Assembly (NCBI GenBank): GCA_013399855.1
Contig: VXAY01004719.1
Location: 186,001-250,000, forward strand
Direction of reading: 5' to 3'
Source: Oxyruncus cristatus
Taxonomy: Eukaryota; Chordata; Aves; Passeriformes; Cotingidae
Length of the DNA: 64,000 nucleotides
Both the position numbers and the translations under genes were made by a program. The notes under the pieces were generated by a model, which was not told the DNA's origin, did no database searches, and worked only from the letters and a program-made list of their open reading frames with translations. This document shows positions 25,156 to 36,550 of the stretch, in pieces (within the stretch, counting starts at the first letter, position 1; every line of letters begins with the position of its first letter).

Positions 25156-25636
25156 TCTTACTCCAGAACAAGTAGTGCATGGAGTGCTCTGGATCCTGTC
25201 CTGGGCTCCCAAGTGCAATAAGGACAGGTATGTACTGGAGTAGGTCCAGCAAAGGGCTACAGAGATGGTCAAGGAATTGTAAGGTCCCTCGTAAGAGTGG
25301 AGGAGAGAAGGCTAATGTGTATAAATACCTGATGGGGGAGTAAAGAAGATGAAGCCAAACTCCTCTCAGTGGTATCCTTTGAAAGGCCAAGATGTAATGG
25401 GTACAAATTAAAATACAAGAAATTCTATTTAAAGAGAGGAAAAAACTTTTTACTATGAGGGTGATCAAGTATGGGTTTAGCCCAGGAAGGCTATGGAGCT
25501 CCCACTCTTGGAATGACTCAAATCCTGACTGGAGACAGTTGTGGACAACCTTCTCTAGCTGGCCCATCTCTGAGCAGGGGTTTGGATGACCCCTACAAGT
25601 GCCAGTCAGCCCCAACCTTTCCTTGATTCTGTGAAA
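25156..25636 (+). mobile_element. Old CR1 LINE fragment
   Basis: Decayed ORF2 C-terminus and 3' UTR of CR1. Recognisable blocks are the TGGAGTAGGTCCAGCAAAGGGCTAC-like stretch split across 25,233-25,260, the AAATTCTATTTAAAGAGAGG-like region near 25,420, GGGTTTGGATGACC near 25,578, and the terminal CCTTGATTCTGTGA near 25,620-25,633. Many indels break every frame. Much older than the 11.4-kb copy. Confidence 0.75.
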
Positions 25637-26331
25637 TACAGCACATTAAAGTATGCCAAATTAATCCTACATGTGGACCCACCTGTCCCAGCATATTAAC
25701 TACACTGATCTAAATGAGACAACCTAGAGTAGCTCTTTTCCCTTAAAGTTCTCCATCTGAGACATCTGAGCCTCCAGAGATGATCTGCTCTGATTTCTGC
25801 CCAGTGGCAGCATCACACTAGCAGCAAGTTTTTCCTCTGCAAAAATGTCAGAGGAGCAAGTGGGACAGAACAAAAAAGGCTAACAATCTAGTCACAACTC
25901 TGGCGCTGCCTTCTGTGCACATCACTCAGCTGCACTGCCTCCCCAGAAAGGCTTGCAGGGTGTCTGCAGTCTTACCTCCTGAGATGGAAAATGGGCTGTC
26001 TTTCTGTGCAGTGGGTTTGGGCTAGTCACCCCTGCCAGGGAAAAGGAAGAACAAATCATTGCTCCCTGGCTCTCCTGTACCATTCCTGCTCACAGGGCAT
26101 GCATGTTAACCATCTGTCCTCCCAGAGAAATTCCCCGAAGGACGAACACCTTATCAGAGTTAGGCAACCCTCTCCCTGAAAAGTTGCTGGGCGTCTGGCA
26201 CTTCAGTAGAAGCTGAGGGTTAAATGACACTGAGAACCTGCTCTCACCCTGCGGTTATGAGCATGAGGAAAAAGAAAGAAGAGACACAGTTCAATTCTGC
26301 TTTTATTAGATCCTTGTGGTTTTCTTCTTCC
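25637..26331. other. Unassigned stretch before gap
   Basis: No recognised gene or repeat. Slightly richer in GC than the flanks around 25,900-26,150. Confidence 0.5.
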
Positions 26332-26366
26332 NNNNNNNNNNNNNNNNNNNNNNNNNNNNNNNNNNN
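26332..26366. other. Assembly gap (35 N)
   Basis: Thirty-five undefined bases. The left edge is pyrimidine rich (TTTCTTCTTCC). The true gap length may differ from 35. Confidence 0.99.
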
Positions 26367-28545
26367 CAGGTTTTTAAGGGCAAGAGGCTTAGAGTAAAAG
26401 TGGGAATGAGTCACTGCAATACCTTCTCATTAAACTAACGACAAGACACATAAACAGAGAGAGCTCACTTGGCTAATGTTACTACCATCCACAACGCTAA
26501 GCCATAGAAAATTAAAGCAGAAAAAAAAGTCCTGTAGTGTGCCTTGGACTGGGTGTTCAATTAACCTTAAACTGGAAATGTTAACATCTGATTTGAAAAC
26601 AAGAGTTAGGCATTTGCACCAGGTGCCCCGTAGCTGGATAGGGCAGAAAAGAAATAAAATCAAGTATCAAGCTCTGTAGTTTGCACCTTTGAGTGAATAT
26701 GCACTGGGTAGTAATCCCTCTGTTGAACCACGTTTCCAAAGACAAGCAGTTTTTCACTGTTCTCATTCCTCTCTTTTTAACACCAAGAAATTACCCATAC
26801 ACCTCCCTGGATTACGGTAGGTGCTGAACACTTCCGAAAAATACTGTCTCAATAAATGCCATTATTTGCCAGTCTGACTACATGAAAATCAACCTGCCAG
26901 AAAAAATGAGTTCTGAAGGGCCCTATGCTAAAACCTCTCTTCAGGGAATACTCCTTTTTTAGTAGAGAAGTATATATGAGTGAACCTCATCCAAAGAGAT
27001 TAAAAAAGAAATAAGATGTTAATCTGCAGAAAGCATCTTATTGCAAAACTGTCCTAGGTCTACAGTGTCAGCCACAGATTGTAGGATGAATGAGAGCTTC
27101 TGGAACGGAGAAAATAATTCTGAAATTGTTTTAAAAATTGCAGACACTCAGCAGTGTTCAAACCAGGCTCATTTTCAGCAGTTTCCCAACTAATATTTAC
27201 GAACTTTTCGAATTGAAATATTTAATTGAAATAAATTAAAATTACAACCATTACTTTGAAACGTGGTGATAACATTTTATTTTAAGTGTCGACTGGCAGT
27301 TCCTGCTATGCTTGACAAAAACTGTGGACATAGCAGCGTCAATGTCAAATAGTTTTAAAGCAAAGATTTGAAGATCAAATTTTTCTAGCAGCAACGGTAT
27401 ATAATTGCATAAAATCTCAATCTTCTCTGACTGATAATTTTAAGTTTTGGAGCAATTCATGTTGAAGCCAGCTTTGGCAAAAATATCCAGCTACATTATA
27501 CTTTTTTTTTCTCATAAATACTTTAAAAACAGCTGAAGCTTCCTCAGCTCTGCAGTTAATGTAAAGGAAATGAGGAAAAACGTTTCTTTCATTTCATAAA
27601 GGCCAAGGTTTAACAGAGAAAGAAGAATAATTTAGAATTTTAACTATGTAACAGGCACTCAGGAGAGCTTCTCTATACAAAGAATCTTAACAACAAAACC
27701 CAAAAAGAACAGATTATTAAAAGCACTAAAATTTGTAAAGAAATTTAATGCTGACACAAAAAACAGCCCAACTAATTAAATTATACAAATATCATATGTG
27801 ATCCATCCATTTAACTTATCCACTACAAAATGTACTCCATTTCTATGTAATGCAGCGCGAGAGTTGAGCGATCATTTATTCCTGGCATTGCTGGCATTGC
27901 TCTGTGTGCAGTAGAAGTGCAAGGAGAAGAATTATTTTTACACTTAGTAACCCTTGCTAATAAACAAGGCATTATCCTGGCAGTGAAAAAAGTAATTGTA
28001 AACTTTGTTGAAGCTGGGTGGGTGGCTGGGTGGGGGACTGCTGATAGACTGTAATGGAGATATTTTTGAGCCTGGAGGCACAAGTAATTTTCCCTACTGG
28101 TTTCTAGAGAGAGCTGTTTCAAAAGTACTAGCTAAAAATAAAAGGCCATCATTATTATTAAACACCATCAAGATGACAGACACTTCTGTATTAAGATGCA
28201 AATAAAGTCTTCATGTCACAGATGATTACTTCTGTTATTTTCAGTTCTTTGCCAAATTTGAATGTTTTGGTCCAACAGTTTTCACAAGAAGCAAGTGTCT
28301 TAGTTTGAACGTGTTTGTCTAAACTGTCTAATGGCATTTGGCCTTTTCAAAGAGAAAGATTAAGGACAAATAGTATTTTCTCTTGCTCGTCACAAGTTTT
28401 ACAATGACTTTTAATGATGAAGTTCTACCACTGCCACATGACACATCCAAGATGACATTCATTTAAGCAGATTTGGTATCAAAACCATTCTTTGTGCAAT
28501 CCCAGTGCAAGTTTATTGCCATCTCAGCTTCAGTTTCAGCTAAGG
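26367..28545. other. Unique AT-rich stretch, candidate conserved noncoding DNA
   Basis: No repeat was recognised over more than 2 kb. 27,100-28,250 is AT-rich, has few CpG but keeps several (for example GCAGCGCGAG at 27,852-27,861), and contains many TAAT cores. CTGGCATTG is duplicated in tandem at 27,882-27,899. Open frames are short and without domains. It has the look of developmental enhancer DNA, but that is inference only. Confidence 0.3.
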
Positions 28546-28690
28546 CTGATGTGTTCAGTGCCTCCTTTGCCTCAGTCTTCGCTGCGTATGTCTCCCAGAC
28601 CTCTGTGTTTAGTGGAAGGGATAAAGGAGGAGAAGGAAAAGCAATGAGGATGAGTTGGAGACTATTTGAGAGAACATGAGCAAAAGAAGG
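28546..28690 (+). mobile_element. CR1 ORF2 fragment (between endonuclease and RT)
   Basis: The frame reads Lys-Ala-Asp-Val-Phe followed by Phe-Ala-Ser-Val-Phe, the conserved block that precedes the RT domain in CR1 ORF2, then a decayed Glu/Gly-rich linker and an Arg-rich stretch near 28,650. About 145 bases are recognisable. Being an internal ORF2 piece without a 3' end, it was cut down after insertion or its remainder has decayed. Confidence 0.5.
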
Positions 28691-31600
28691 CTTTTCTCTA
28701 TCATATTTGAAAGATGGTGTAAACTGGATGAGATCTTTGACAACTGAAAAATGTCATCTTCTTACTAGAGAGTTAAAGTCTGCATCACAATACATACATG
28801 CAAGGTTGCATAAACAGGCAAAACTCTGGTATTGTCTAAGTGCAGTGTTTGCCATTATACTCTTCACCATTTTATGATATTGTTTTTGCAGTTAGGATTG
28901 ATGAAGTCTTGCAGAAAACATTGTGCCTTATCTAACTCTCAGAAAGGCATCCAAGTGAATAGTGAATCTCCATGGAATACAATTTGATACACTCATCAGC
29001 AGAAACTGTAATAGTAATAAAGTTCAAATATTAATATTAAGAAGGCAAAACACCTTCTAAAGGAATTTTAGTTCCATCCAGTTTAATATGAAAGAAATTA
29101 TGCTGTTATTGCTAAAAGCCCACAACTTTGTTCTCTTAAACACTAGGAGAAAAAATAATGTTCACGTCCACTTGCTAGGGTCAGATTCTTCACAGCAATA
29201 CAGACCCTCCCAAAGGGAAGAGAGGTTGACCATCTGGTCTCATGCAAAAGGACATGAGACAGGCTAATGCTGAAGATAAAAAACCACCACAGTGCCTTAT
29301 GCGGTGGGGCAGAACAGAAAGATGGATTTGGAGAAAATAAACACGGAAAATTTACCTAAAGGCCCAAATGTGATAAATCCCAATTTCACCAGTCTTCTGA
29401 ATTGTGAGTTCAGACACACATTTGCACACTTCATAAATTTGGACTTCATCAACCAAAAGATTTGATCTATGCAACTAGTTTATTCACAAAAGAAGAAAGA
29501 ACTGATGCTATACACTGAGTAATGCAGTTGCTCACTTACAGTTCTTATTATCCAGTGTCCCAAACAGAAGAAATTATGAAAGTAGTTGTTAAAATCAAGG
29601 GGTTTTTTTTATGCAAATATCAAGGCAATTGTTGAAAAATAAATTTATGATCAATAACTGCAAATGCAGGGGATAGCTCCAGAAGAGTCGCTTCTTACAA
29701 TTCTGAATTGTAGGAACAATGAAAATGTCAGATGCTGAGAAGAGCTTTCTCCTACCAATAAAGTGACTTAAAAATAAATGACTGATAGAGGTTGAATTGA
29801 ATAATAATTGCAGTTAAATAGTCTAACATGACTAAAGACAATATGTTCTTCAACTTTAGAATTACCTACTTATGCACTACTGTGAAAAGAAAATTGGATA
29901 TAAAAGCTGTTCTTCAACATCAGTAATATTTATCTAAACAAAAAAATTCCCTAAGTTCATAGTGGCATTAATAATTATATGCTTCTATAGAGGAATTCCA
30001 CACTAGATTAACATTTAAAATACATCAAGTTTTTAAATTCTGGACATGTTCTTTAATGTAAATTGGTAGATGAACTGAAAAAACCACGTATTAAACACAT
30101 TCTTGATTATTCATTAAATTCTCCTAGTGCTGGTAATAAATGTGATTGCCTAGTTTGAGACAACTTTTTCATGTGCCTTATATCTAGTCTCCATTTATTG
30201 ATGAACAGTTCTTCCCCTGAAGTTTTCAGGAAATTAAATGCTGGGATTGGAAATCTCCAGAAGGTGATTGAAAAAACTAACAATCTGATCTATAAAAGAT
30301 ACCAGTTTTGTATGCTTCTATGCTGAATCCTTACATGTACTCTTCAACCAAAATATATCTAGTCAACTTGCAGGCCTGAGATGGTTCTTTGCTGAAATTT
30401 AATACAATCTCATGTGGATTTTAAGAAGGAAAAGTACAAGGTAATTAATCAAAGCTTTGTGTTGTAGTGTGTAAGGAAATAGGCAAATAACTGTATCTAG
30501 TAACTGGAAATCACATGAAGCTGTCTTGACGTAAATCCCACCAACATAGTTTCAGAGAGGTCAGAAGATCACCAAGTGAAGCAGTTCACCACACAACACT
30601 CACTTGTTACCGAATTATCTGCAATAAGCTATTTTCTTGCTGTATAGGGCAAGAAGCTATTTTCACATTTTCTCAGTTTTGGAATATTTCAAATTCCTCT
30701 ACCAAACTGGGACAAAACCCAAGAACATCAAAGAGAGCAATATGAAACAAACAAACAATCTCTCTCCCCTACAAACACAGTCTTATAGCAGTGGAAATGC
30801 TTACTTTTAGATGTTGATCTTTGTAATGAAAAAATCTTACTTTTCACTGTAGTTACATTTCAGAAGGAAAGTATTTCTGAAGTGAAAAAGCAGAGTATAT
30901 AATTTTGAAGATACTGGAACAAGATATTGAACAAATGTTAAATTTTTTTGACTTGGAATAAAATACTGAAAGCAACTCTTTGTCACAAAAAAAAATACAG
31001 TTTTGACAAACCGGCATTTTCAAATTAAAAAAAAAAAAAGTCTTTCTTGTAAATCACATTCATCTCTACATGTCTCCAGGATGCATTGCAATGGACTGAT
31101 TCTTGCGTGATTGTGTACATTTGTACATTAGGAAACAAATCAGCCATGGGCTGACTACCAGATGACCTCCTATGATCTTCGGACTTCTAAATGTAAAAAA
31201 TAAACAAAATCAAGACCAGCAAAAGGATGTCTAACATTGTAGTATCCCTTTCAGGGAATTCCTTCTTCATTCTGTCTAGAATACCACAGAGATGATTATC
31301 AGAATATGTTATCTGTTAAATAAATTAATTGCCTGAGCTATCCCCATAGCTTTTTTGAAATATATTCAATTACACATCTACTGGAAGGTGTATTTTGTTT
31401 ATGGAAGATGATACCACAACTTGAAGAATTATGAACTGAGAGCTTAATCAGCCAACTAAGTACCTGTGAATATAATTTGTAAGTATAATGAGTTAATTTT
31501 TTCTCCATACTTACAGTTTTATAGCCACCAGTAATTGCAGCGCTCAAGTGGAAATGGCAGCCGCATGTGGCCTTGTATCCCAACAGCAGTCAGCAGGTCC

Positions 31601-34600
31601 CCTCAGATTGCACAAGTGCCCTGGTAGGTTATCTCAGAGTGAGCTGGCCTCTGCCTCATGCTGCCTGGTAAAACATTGAACATCTTAACAAAATAGCAGC
31701 TGGATTGTTCTTGAAAAGGAAACCTGGGGCCAAACCTCTGCCAGTTTTCCACCCTTCTGACCTTGGAACTCCAAGAAAGAGGTGAAAATAACCCAAATAA
31801 ATTTTTAAAGCAGTCTAAATATAATACTGAAGAGGTGGTTTTACAGTCACTACTGAACTCTGATATACCCCAAGGCAAATCCTTTTTCTTGGCAGGGATG
31901 ACAAGGGGCTGGCATAAGGCCAGCTGTGCCCAGGACACCCCTTCCTCCCTTGAGCCACAGAGAACCTGGCTATTTGCCATTCTTTTTCTAAACATGCAGT
32001 TTTCAGAATTCGACTGCACAGGAAAATTGGGTATCAGTGGCCACTGCACTCCTTATTTTCTCTTTCTGAAGATGGAAATTTCTTATCAGTCTGATGCACA
32101 AAATGGCAGGCAGGGCAGCATACTGTCAGAGCTGGCACGCTGGAGGAGCTGAGGACGTTGTGTCATTTGCCACTTTGGACAAGGGAGAAATGGCACACAA
32201 CAGAGTGGTTAAAAGGCAATTTTCACATAAAGGATTCAGGAAAAGAAAACTGGCTGACAACAAATGGATTGGAGGTAGGAGGGAACACCAGTCAGTCACC
32301 ACAGACACATATGATCTTCCACAGAAGCACAGCTGAAAAGGAGGAGGGGACTGAGGGCCAGAGTTTGCTGAGAGCAGAGCAGATGGCTCAGGTAGTGAGA
32401 GGGCAATGCTACCCAGTCATCAATAGGAGAATTTGCAAGGTGTTTTTAGAGTATGCCTTCATATTTAGTTGTCCCAGTCACATAAAAAATGATAAACATT
32501 CTTTATTAGTGATGCTTTTTTGTCATTTATCTATTTGCTTATACAGCACAGCAAATTTATCTCAATAAACAATGTCCTGTGGTTAGTGAGGAAGCTGTAA
32601 AATGTGTGCCAAACCAACAGGGGAATGATGTTTTTAAAGCCACTAAATCTTTTGAAGTTGACTTTGAATTTAGAACAGATTTCTTGTCTCTATCATTGTT
32701 ATTATTACTATTATCTTTATGACTGTGATATATAGAGGTCATCACAGAATAAAACATGTCCCTTACCCCACAGAAGATCACTATTTAAATTTAAGACGGG
32801 AAATTACCAATAACACCAGAGAGGTGAAGAGGGTTCTTCAAGGAAACAAGTTCCAATTGGAAGGATGGGACGGAAATTGAGGTTGCAAAAAAAAGAGAAG
32901 CTTTTCCAAAGTTTTTTATAGGTACTTTGTAAAGAAAAATTTGGAAGAGTTTTCAGAATGAGAGCAAGATAAAGTAGATGTTTATGGCATTATCTCCACA
33001 TGATTGGGAGAGAATGGAAGAGAGTTATCAGTGCATCTTATCACCTTAAGAAAATTGTGGTTTGAGGCACTTTCCTGCTTTCCTTTATTCACAGGGAGCA
33101 TTCTCCCTCTCCACGGTGGAAGAGTATTTGCAGACACTTCACTGAAACATTCTTGTGGGCTGTTCTCATTGCTTTCACTAATGAAAATGTAAGCAAACAA
33201 CACAGTGGGTAGCTTTAACACAGTGATGGAACATTCCTCCAGAGCACTGAGGGCTTGGCTAAAGTTATAGTGTAGACCAAGACTTTCCAACATATCCCTT
33301 TCTTTGTAATGTCTATATCCCAATGTGCATTCATTACAAATCCAGCCTCTCCTTCCTGCATCAATAGTGAATCACTGGTCTACATAAGCCAAAAAGCTTC
33401 GGAGTCTGTATACTCGAAAGGAAAAAAGAGTTTGATGACTTAGTTTATCTTTGTTGTCTCTGATCCTGAAGGAAAATTGCCAGGTAAACAGATTCTCATC
33501 ACAGTTTTTTTAAGGGTATGTAATATTTGCTTCACTTAAGTATTTGGGATTTAGTAAAGTGAAGTCAGCTAAAGTGGAAAGCTTTGTAGCTCTGCACCAG
33601 ATGCTACATGGAGTACAGGTAAGTGACACTGTAAGAATTAGGTAATTGCCCATTTATTAAACTCTACCTATATTTTGTGGAGTCTTCAAGAAAGGCAGAA
33701 CCTGATTAATTCAGATTGCCATCGCTTGCCAGTGATTTAGGTTATTTATACACATTTACATTTTAAAAAATACAGAGATTGCAACAGTCTAGCCACCATG
33801 GCTTCCAAATTCAAGTTGAAAAAATTTTAAGGAGAGGCAATGTCATCTATTACACCAACTTAACGGGCTGAAAAGAACAGTCTCTCAAGTGTACAGGCTT
33901 TTATTCAAGCAACCTCTGCAAAACTCATATGTCCAAAAACCTTTCTGAGTTTCACAGCTGGTATTGATTGGTCAGAAATATTATCACACCTTGCCAACTA
34001 AGGAATAAAAGAAGAACAGGAAGCATTTCTGTAAGGTAGGCAGATGTATGACTACTTGGGGTCATTTCCTTCAGAAACAAAGCTGATACCTTGGCCAGGG
34101 AACTGCTAAAATATAACCTTCAAATAGTGCCATTAAAAAACTTTCTTATCAAGGTGGCAAGGTTACTATGAGCACCAGGGAGAGGTCTTGAGAGCACCAG
34201 AAATACTCCTGAGGAAATAGAGCTCCTCTTCATCTCCACCTTACCCTTGTGAGTTTTCAGCTTTGATGAATAATCAACATCCCACAAGAGACAAAGGTAC
34301 ACAGTGCCTTGTGGTATCTACAGGACAAATCAAGTTCATTTTTTCTCATCCAAGCTGGAAGAACACGTCTTCCCCTTGTGACAGTGAGAAACCCACAGAG
34401 GAGATGGCAGCAAAAGTTAATGTGAAATGGGTAAGTTCAGGAAAGTCTGAAATTCAGGCTGAAATTCAGGAGAGCCACAGGAGATTCAATGTAGAGCTCT
34501 TCTAATGAAAAGAATAGTGCAAATAACCGAATGCTTGGAAAATTGCAGACAAAACAAGCTTGTTTTTCAACTTGATAATTTTTGTGAACAGATAGTTGAG

Positions 34601-34660
34601 GGTGCTCAAAGCAATAGGGGCCTGTGTCCAGGTGTTATCTCTCCTTGAAACTCAGCAGGT
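28691..34660. other. Long unassigned AT-rich stretch
   Basis: No gene or recognised repeat over about 6 kb. Small items read directly: a perfect 8-bp hairpin at 29,237-29,260 (GTCTCATG with an 8-base loop), an 11-bp direct repeat AAGCTATTTTC at 30,626-30,636 and 30,654-30,664, an A-rich run near 31,027-31,040, and a perfect 12-bp tandem duplication at 34,447-34,470. Open frames at 31,603-32,568 on both strands show no domain. Confidence 0.45.
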
Positions 34661-34663
34661 AAA

Positions 34664-35182
34664 ACTCTGGGACAAAGAATTTAGTACAACTGTGTTATAT
34701 ATCATATCCCTTATCATCCACTAGCCTCTGGAAAGACTGAGGGGTATAATGGACTGCTGAAGAGCATTATGTGAACCATATGTTAGGAGTACATGTTAAA
34801 AGCATTTAATTAGGTGATGGGGCATGGAAGCACTGGAATGCAAGTTTATCTGAAGCCACTTGGCTGGTTAACACTAGAGGATCTGCTAACCACCCTGGTC
34901 CTACCCAACCAAAATCCCTACATACTGTGGGAGGACATAAGGTCCCTACATATAGGGAAGTGGCTGGGGAAGTCCATGTGGGTTTCTCCTCCTTTGGGAA
35001 AAGGCAAACCCATCCGTAGGATTGTCTTCGCTCAAGGGCCTGGGTGTACTTGGTGCGTAATGTTGAAGGATGGGGAAACCCAGTGTGTGCCTCATGGAGA
35101 TTTAACCTTGGGGGGAAAAATAATTTGTAGCATAAGATGTATGTTGCCTATTGCAGAAAGTAAAGTAGCAGGAATGACCTGA
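34664..35182 (+). pseudogene. ERVL pol remnant: C-terminal integrase
   Basis: Two pieces are visible. The first (about 34,664-34,770) includes the region of the second catalytic Asp (near 34,671) and, in another frame, the His-x-Pro-Tyr-His block followed by the catalytic Glu (GAG at 34,739-34,741) and Tyr-Asn-Gly; a deletion or frameshift lies between them and a TGA follows. The second is an open frame at 34,814-35,182 (122 codons) covering the C-terminal, SH3-like DNA-binding end of the integrase with its Gly-Lys-Gly-Lys-Pro-Ile-Arg and Pro-Gly-Cys-Thr-Trp blocks. The copy is broken by deletion, frameshift and stop codons. Confidence 0.7.
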
Positions 35183-35346
35183 ACCAACGAAGAGAGAATT
35201 TTGCAAGGAGCGAGGACAGTGTGACCATGATCTGGGCTGGGCCCGTGTTGATACCCAAGGATTGAGTATACTGTTTCTCCTGTCCTGAGCACCCACCCTG
35301 ATGGACTGGACCCCAAGTCATAGCTTGCTTTCGAACCTCTGGAGGT

Positions 35347-35352
35347 GGGGAC
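35347..35352 (+). repeat. Target-site duplication, left copy (GGGGAC)
   Basis: Perfect 6-bp match to 35,801-35,806, flanking an LTR that starts TG and ends CA. Six bases is the usual size for class II (ERVK/beta-like) integrases. Confidence 0.85.
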
Positions 35353-35800
35353 TGTGGGGGCTGTGGGCCTCCAGAAGTTAGAATTTAATCTTTATGCTGG
35401 AGGGGGAACGCTCCCCCCTGGTTCCCCGATCACTGTGGCTCCTCAGAGCCCCAAACCGGGACTGCAAAGACCACACCCGGAGACAAGCAGGAGAGAGAGT
35501 TTGTTGCTTTAGGGTCCAGGTACTTATAGGTTGGGGGAAATTAGCATACACCCAATCAAGGAGCTAAGGGCATTTTAACCACCGCCCATAGGGGCAAGGG
35601 TTCACAGCCAATGGGGAAAGGCAACAAGGGTCAAATACACATAGTAGTTTTCCCAAGTTATTTTGGGACTTCTTGTAGCGCTTACTTATACAGCATAACA
35701 ATCAGTTTTTAAAGCAAGTTTGCTAATTCCTTTATCAGCTTCAGAAGTCCATCCCTGGCAGGACTTCTTCCGCTTTACATATTCCTGGTCAATTGCTGCA
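35353..35800 (-). mobile_element. Solo LTR, class II (ERVK-like), minus orientation
   Basis: A 448-bp LTR, minus strand. It begins TGCAGCAATTGACC at 35,800 and ends CCCCCACA at 35,353, between perfect GGGGAC duplications. In order on the minus strand: CCAAT-type box (CACAGCCAATGGGG on plus, 35,603-35,616), a GC box (ACCGCCCAT on plus near 35,581), a TATA-like CCTATAAGTA (35,530-35,521), and an ATTAAA-type poly(A) signal (TTTAAT on plus, 35,384-35,389). No internal sequence remains, so the provirus was lost by LTR-LTR recombination. It sits in the 3' untranslated part of the ERVL and is therefore younger than it. Confidence 0.85.
35521..35616 (-). promoter_or_regulatory. LTR core promoter: CCAAT box, GC box and TATA-like box
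   Basis: In the minus-oriented solo LTR, an inverted CCAAT box (35,616-35,603) and a GGGCGG box (near 35,587) precede CCTATAAGTA (35,530-35,521). The arrangement is that of a retroviral U3 promoter pointing to the left of the window. All boxes look intact; activity is not known. Confidence 0.55.
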
Positions 35801-35806
35801 GGGGAC
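35801..35806 (+). repeat. Target-site duplication, right copy (GGGGAC)
   Basis: Matches 35,347-35,352 exactly and directly follows the CA end of the solo LTR. Confidence 0.85.
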
Positions 35807-35987
35807 AAAGCCCATGAAATAGGAAAACAATACCTATCTGTGAAATGATGGGGGACAGTAGTTAATGAAAATTTACTAATCTCTATGTTGTATGTATTGG
35901 TATAAATACAATAGAATAGTTAGAAGATATATAAAATTATGTGGAATCTGAGTATGACCTAGATGGTGTGGAATAACGGATGGAGAC

Positions 35988-36550
35988 TGTATTGGGTCTG
36001 GCTGAGAAGGAGTTCATTTCCCCACAGCAGCCCTCAGAGTGCTGTGCCTTGCATTGGTAGCTAGAAAAGTGTTGATAACATACCAGTGTTTTGGCTACTG
36101 CTGAGCAGTGATGGCACAGCATCAGCGCTGTCTCCCCAGCATTCCCCCCGTCAATAGGCTGGGGGTGGGCAAGACCCTGGGAGGAGTCATAACTAGGCCA
36201 GCTGACCCAAACTAACCAAAGGGATATTCTGTACTATATGATGTCAGCTCAGATATAAAAGCTAAGGAAAGGAGGAGGAAGTGGAAGGCATTTGTCATTT
36301 GCAATGTTTACCTTCCCGAGCAACCACCACACATGTTCAAACCCTGCTTACTGGGAAGTAGAAAATAAAATTATTGTTTTTTCTCTTTGATTATGTGCAA
36401 ATGATCCTTCATGTTGGCTTTAGTAAAATGCCTTATCTCAACCTACTAGTTTTTTTCCATCTTATTTTCTCTCCCCTTTCCAGCTGGGAAGGGAGAGTGA
36501 TAGAGTGGCTTGATGGGCACCTGGTGTTCAGCCAAGGTCAACCCACCACA
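35988..36550 (+). mobile_element. ERVL LTR (3' LTR of the split element)
   Basis: Starts TGTATTGGGTCTGGCTGAG and ends ACCCACCACA. It contains the blocks typical of avian ERVL LTRs: CCCCACAGCAGCCCTCAGAG, TTGGTAGCTAGAAAAGTG, GCTGGGGGTGGGCAAG and GCTGACCCAAACTAACCAAAG. TATA box TATAAAA is at 36,254-36,260 and a poly(A) signal AATAAA at 36,364-36,369. No clean 5-bp duplication of flanks is visible at the right end, as expected because its partner LTR is not in the window. The LTR at 63,442 is of the same general type but a diverged member. Confidence 0.85.

Larger units (their letters stand above)
34661..36550 (+). mobile_element. ERVL-type endogenous retrovirus, 3' end, split by another LTR
   Basis: Order on the plus strand: decayed integrase end of pol (to 35,182), a noncoding stretch (35,183-35,346), an inserted foreign LTR (35,353-35,800), more noncoding sequence ending in a GGATGGAGAC purine-rich tract (to 35,987), then the ERVL LTR (35,988-36,550). 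No env lies between pol and LTR, as is usual for ERVL. The 5' LTR, gag and most of pol are missing. The element cannot be expressed as a functional retrovirus. Confidence 0.75.

Noticed and set aside
25139..25615. 158-codon minus-strand open frame
   Set aside because: It is the antisense of the old CR1 copy at 25,156-25,636.
29237..29260. Perfect 8-bp hairpin as terminator or small RNA
   Set aside because: Short stem without flanking signals; hairpins of this size are expected by chance in 64 kb.
30626..30664. Two AAGCTATTTTC copies as CRISPR-like or att-like repeats
   Set aside because: Only two 11-bp copies, eukaryotic context, no array or integrase.
31603..32568. Overlapping long frames on both strands as genes
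   Set aside because: No domain on either strand, and frames overlap each other; chance is the simplest explanation.
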